From Peribacillus sp. ACCC06369 (GTDB taxonomy: Bacteria > Bacillota > Bacilli > Bacillales > DSM-1321), in contig NZ_JAUCEN010000002.1 in NCBI RefSeq assembly GCF_030348945.1, forward strand, positions 2,356,001 to 2,420,000: DNA of 64,000 nucleotides, written 5' to 3'. Made by a program: the position numbers and the translations under genes. The notes beneath the pieces were generated by a model. That model had not been told where the DNA came from, ran no database searches, and saw only the letters and a list, made by a program, of their open reading frames with translations. Positions 61,914 through 64,000 of this stretch are shown here, in pieces. Numbering within the stretch: the first letter of the stretch is position 1; each line of letters starts with the position of its first letter.

Positions 61914-63443
61914 ATGGTAACGACGGATAAACTAACCGAAACGGTTGAAACGATTAAAAAAGGCGGTTTAGAAAAATATCATCAAAAAAATGCTGAAAAA
62001 GGAAAGCTTTTCGTACGTGAACGGCTAGAGCTTCTATTCGATGAAGGGGTCGAAATAGAGGACGCTTTCTTTGCGAATTGTTCCAGTGATGGCCTTCCCG
62101 CAGATGGTGTAGTTACAGGTATCGGGAAAATCAATGGTCAGAGGGTCTGTGTCATGGCCAATGATTCGACGGTAAAGGCCGGTTCCTGGGGAGCAAGGAC
62201 AGTCGAGAAAATCATTCGCATTCAGGAAACAGCTGATAAATTACAGTTGCCCCTCCTTTATTTAGTCGATTCTGCCGGTGCTCGAATCACGGATCAGGTA
62301 GAAATGTTTCCGGGACGCCGCGGTGCAGGACGAATCTTTTACAACCAAGTGAAGTTATCGGGAAAAGTCCCGCAAATTTGTCTATTGTTCGGTCCGTCTG
62401 CGGCGGGTGGGGCATATATTCCAGCTTTTTGTGACATTGTCGTAATGGTTGAGGGAAATGCATCCATGTACTTAGGTTCACCGAGAATGGCAGAAATGGT
62501 CATTGGCGAAAAGGTGAGCGAAGAGGAAATGGGCGGGGCGAAAATGCACTGTTCTGTTTCAGGGTGCGGGGATGTGCTTGTTAAGTCGGAAGAAGAATCC
62601 ATCGCGTTTGCACGCCGATACTTAAGCTATTTTCCAGGAAATTATCAAGAAAAGCCTAAAGCCACAAAGCCTGAGCTGCCTGCGGATTTCGAAAAAACAT
62701 TGGAAGAACTGATTCCAAAAAATCAGAATGCAGCCTTTAATATGTATGACCTGATCGATAGGATCATAGACAGGCAATCGTTTTGTGAAATCAAGAAGCT
62801 ATTTGCTCCTGAATTAATTACTGGGCTTGCAAGGCTAAATGGGCAAACGATAGGGATCATTGCCAATCAGCCGCGAGTCAAGGGCGGCGTCCTGTTCCAT
62901 GATTCAGCCGATAAGGCAGCCAAGTTCATCAATTTATGTGATGCTTTCCATATACCGTTGTTGTTCCTGGTGGATATTCCTGGATTCATGATTGGGACGA
63001 AGGTCGAACGGGCAGGCATCATTCGCCATGGTGCGAAAATGATATCGGCCATGAGTGAAGCCACGGTCCCAAAAATTTCAGTCATTGTCCGTAAGGCTTA
63101 TGGGGCTGGACTTTATGCGATGGCCGGTCCCGCTTTTGAACCGGATTGCGTTCTTGCCTTACCGACGGCATTGATTGCGGTCATGGGGGCAGAAGCTGCG
63201 GTCAATGCCGTCTATGCCAATAAAATCAATGCGATGGAACCAGAAGAGCGCCCGGCATTCATCGAACAGAAGCGCAATGAATACAATGAAGACATTGATA
63301 TCTACCGCTTAGCCTCCGAGATGATTGTTGATGGCATCATCCAGCCAAATGACCTGCGTGATGAATTGTGCGCCAGGTTTGAAGCATATAGCAGTAAACA
63401 ATTGACATTCACCGATCGTAAACATGGAGTCTATCCAGTCTAA
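61914..63443 (+). CDS. yngE: Acyl-CoA carboxylase, carboxyltransferase subunit
   Basis: A 509-residue carboxyltransferase with both crotonase-like halves. The N-half has LYLVDSAGARITDQ and FGPSAAGGAYIPAFCD; the C-half has PLLFLVDIPGFMIGTKVE and RKAYGAGLYAMAGPAFEPD. The length and motifs match methylcrotonyl-CoA carboxylase beta subunits. Last gene of the operon, followed by a strong terminator. Confidence 0.92.
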   Translation: MVTTDKLTETVETIKKGGLEKYHQKNAEKGKLFVRERLELLFDEGVEIEDAFFANCSSDGLPADGVVTGIGKINGQRVCVMANDSTVKAGSWGARTVEKIIRIQETADKLQLPLLYLVDSAGARITDQVEMFPGRRGAGRIFYNQVKLSGKVPQICLLFGPSAAGGAYIPAFCDIVVMVEGNASMYLGSPRMAEMVIGEKVSEEEMGGAKMHCSVSGCGDVLVKSEEESIAFARRYLSYFPGNYQEKPKATKPELPADFEKTLEELIPKNQNAAFNMYDLIDRIIDRQSFCEIKKLFAPELITGLARLNGQTIGIIANQPRVKGGVLFHDSADKAAKFINLCDAFHIPLLFLVDIPGFMIGTKVERAGIIRHGAKMISAMSEATVPKISVIVRKAYGAGLYAMAGPAFEPDCVLALPTALIAVMGAEAAVNAVYANKINAMEPEERPAFIEQKRNEYNEDIDIYRLASEMIVDGIIQPNDLRDELCARFEAYSSKQLTFTDRKHGVYPV

Positions 63444-63453
63444 TTAATTCAAT

Positions 63454-63484
63454 AAAAAGCCCGGTCATGATGACCGGGCTTTTT
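63454..63484 (+). terminator. Terminator of the leucine-degradation operon
   Basis: AAAAAGCCCGGTCAT (63454-63468) and ATGACCGGGCTTTTT (63470-63484), a perfect 15-bp stem ending in Ts. Confidence 0.93.
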
Positions 63485-63557
63485 ATCTTGTGTTAAAATA
63501 AATGACTTTTCAAATAATAAGAAAATTTTTTTCCATTTAGAGTTGCTAAATCACACA

Positions 63558-64000
63558 AGGAAGGTAACCACGTTGGTATCCAATTCCAACAACTAAGTCT
63601 GCTTGACATTACAGATGAGCAATTCGATGACACCTTCAAAGTTAATATATACTCTCATTTTTACACAACAAGAGCAGCGCTTCCTCATTTAAAACCAGGC
63701 AGCTCTATCATTTGCACTTCTTCAGTGGTGACGTATGTAGGTGAGCAGCAAATGATTGATTATACGGCCACAAAAGGCGCAATTGTTGGTTGGACACGTG
63801 CCTTGGTAAATATGTCGTGAAACAAGGGATCCGAGTCAATGCCGTCGCCCCCGGCCGAATTTGGACCCCACTTATTTCAGCAAGTTTCTCGTCAGACCAA
63901 GTCGCTGTATATGGAGCATTTAATCCAATGGAACGAGTTGCCCATCCATTTGAACTCGCACCAACCTTTGTCTATCTTGCTTCTGATGATTCTCGTTTTG
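63558..64000 (+). pseudogene. Short-chain dehydrogenase, truncated and frameshifted, runs off the window
   Basis: The first frame gives [20 protein letters not shown] and [20 protein letters not shown], then [16 protein letters not shown] with the SDR Tyr-x-x-x-Lys. After a one-base shift near 63810 it continues KQGIRVNAVAPGRIWTPLIS and FELAPTFVYLASDDSRF. The N-terminal NAD-binding segment (TGxxxGIG and NNAG) is missing; only a degraded trace precedes 63590. It resembles stress-type SDRs such as YhdF/YdaD. The end lies beyond base 64000. Confidence 0.8.

Noticed and set aside
1..64000. CRISPR arrays, prophage or complete insertion sequences
   Set aside because: No regularly spaced repeats, phage structural genes or complete transposase with inverted repeats were seen; only the IS3 orfA remnant at 49630 is supported.

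Overview
The window looks like the chromosome of an endospore-forming, low-GC member of the Bacillaceae, probably close to Peribacillus/Bacillus simplex (inference). Supporting evidence: two complete GerA-type spore germination receptor operons, the B. subtilis-like order yngJ-I-H-HB-G-F-E, cysL divergent from cysJI, a YppF protein, a YthAB-type bd oxidase, strong GGAGG ribosome binding sites and CcpA (cre)-like sites.

Layout: (1) 1-4.9 kb, a sugar-acid operon: DgaE-like lyase (cut by the window edge), DgaF-like aldolase, KdgK-like kinase, GntR regulator, GntP permease, perfect terminator. (2) 5-7 kb, YppF and an MFS transporter. (3) 7.6-19.5 kb, an aromatic catabolic cluster: broken alpha/beta hydrolase, IclR regulator, cupin, extradiol-type VOC dioxygenase, SDR, ThDP enzyme, aldehyde dehydrogenase, aspartate-dehydrogenase homologue, Rieske oxygenase alpha and beta subunits, BphB-like diol dehydrogenase and a duplicated VOC protein. 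(4) 19.8-28.3 kb, a molybdenum hydroxylase operon (CoxG, FAD, 2Fe-2S and Mo subunits, MFS, XdhC, MocA) behind a promoter with a 28-bp palindrome, ending at a convergent FadR-type GntR regulator whose own promoter has a related half-palindrome. (5) 28.7-33.3 kb, D-cysteine desulfhydrase, DinB, a decayed acetyltransferase, and a DUF1611/PLP-racemase pair. (6) 33.5-38.3 kb, cysL and cysJI for sulfite reduction. (7) 38.4-39.2 kb, two pseudogenes (TatA, secreted Rid protein). (8) 39.4-47 kb, two head-to-head ger operons. (9) 47-51.5 kb, a flavin amine oxidase, then a gene graveyard (proline dehydrogenase and IS3 remnants) around a thioesterase gene without a canonical start. (10) 51.5-54.7 kb, bd-type quinol oxidase plus a secreted repeat protein. 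(11) 54.9-63.4 kb, a leucine/branched-acyl-CoA degradation operon with its TetR regulator, a TetR operator and a perfect cre match. (12) 63.5-64 kb, a broken SDR gene running off the window.

Regions 3 and 4 are the most interesting. Together they encode hydroxylation by two chemistries (Rieske non-haem iron and molybdenum), a diol dehydrogenase, a ring-cleavage-type dioxygenase and follow-up aldehyde/keto-acid enzymes. I do not recognise this combination as a described pathway in Bacillaceae, and its substrate is not evident from sequence. A second theme is start codons: three genes (FAD subunit at 20458, thioesterase at 49980, TetR at about 54963) have a good Shine-Dalgarno sequence in front of ATC, ATA and ACG codons where homologous proteins would begin, with no ATG/GTG/TTG in frame nearby. 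All functional assignments come from reading the translations; no database search was run.
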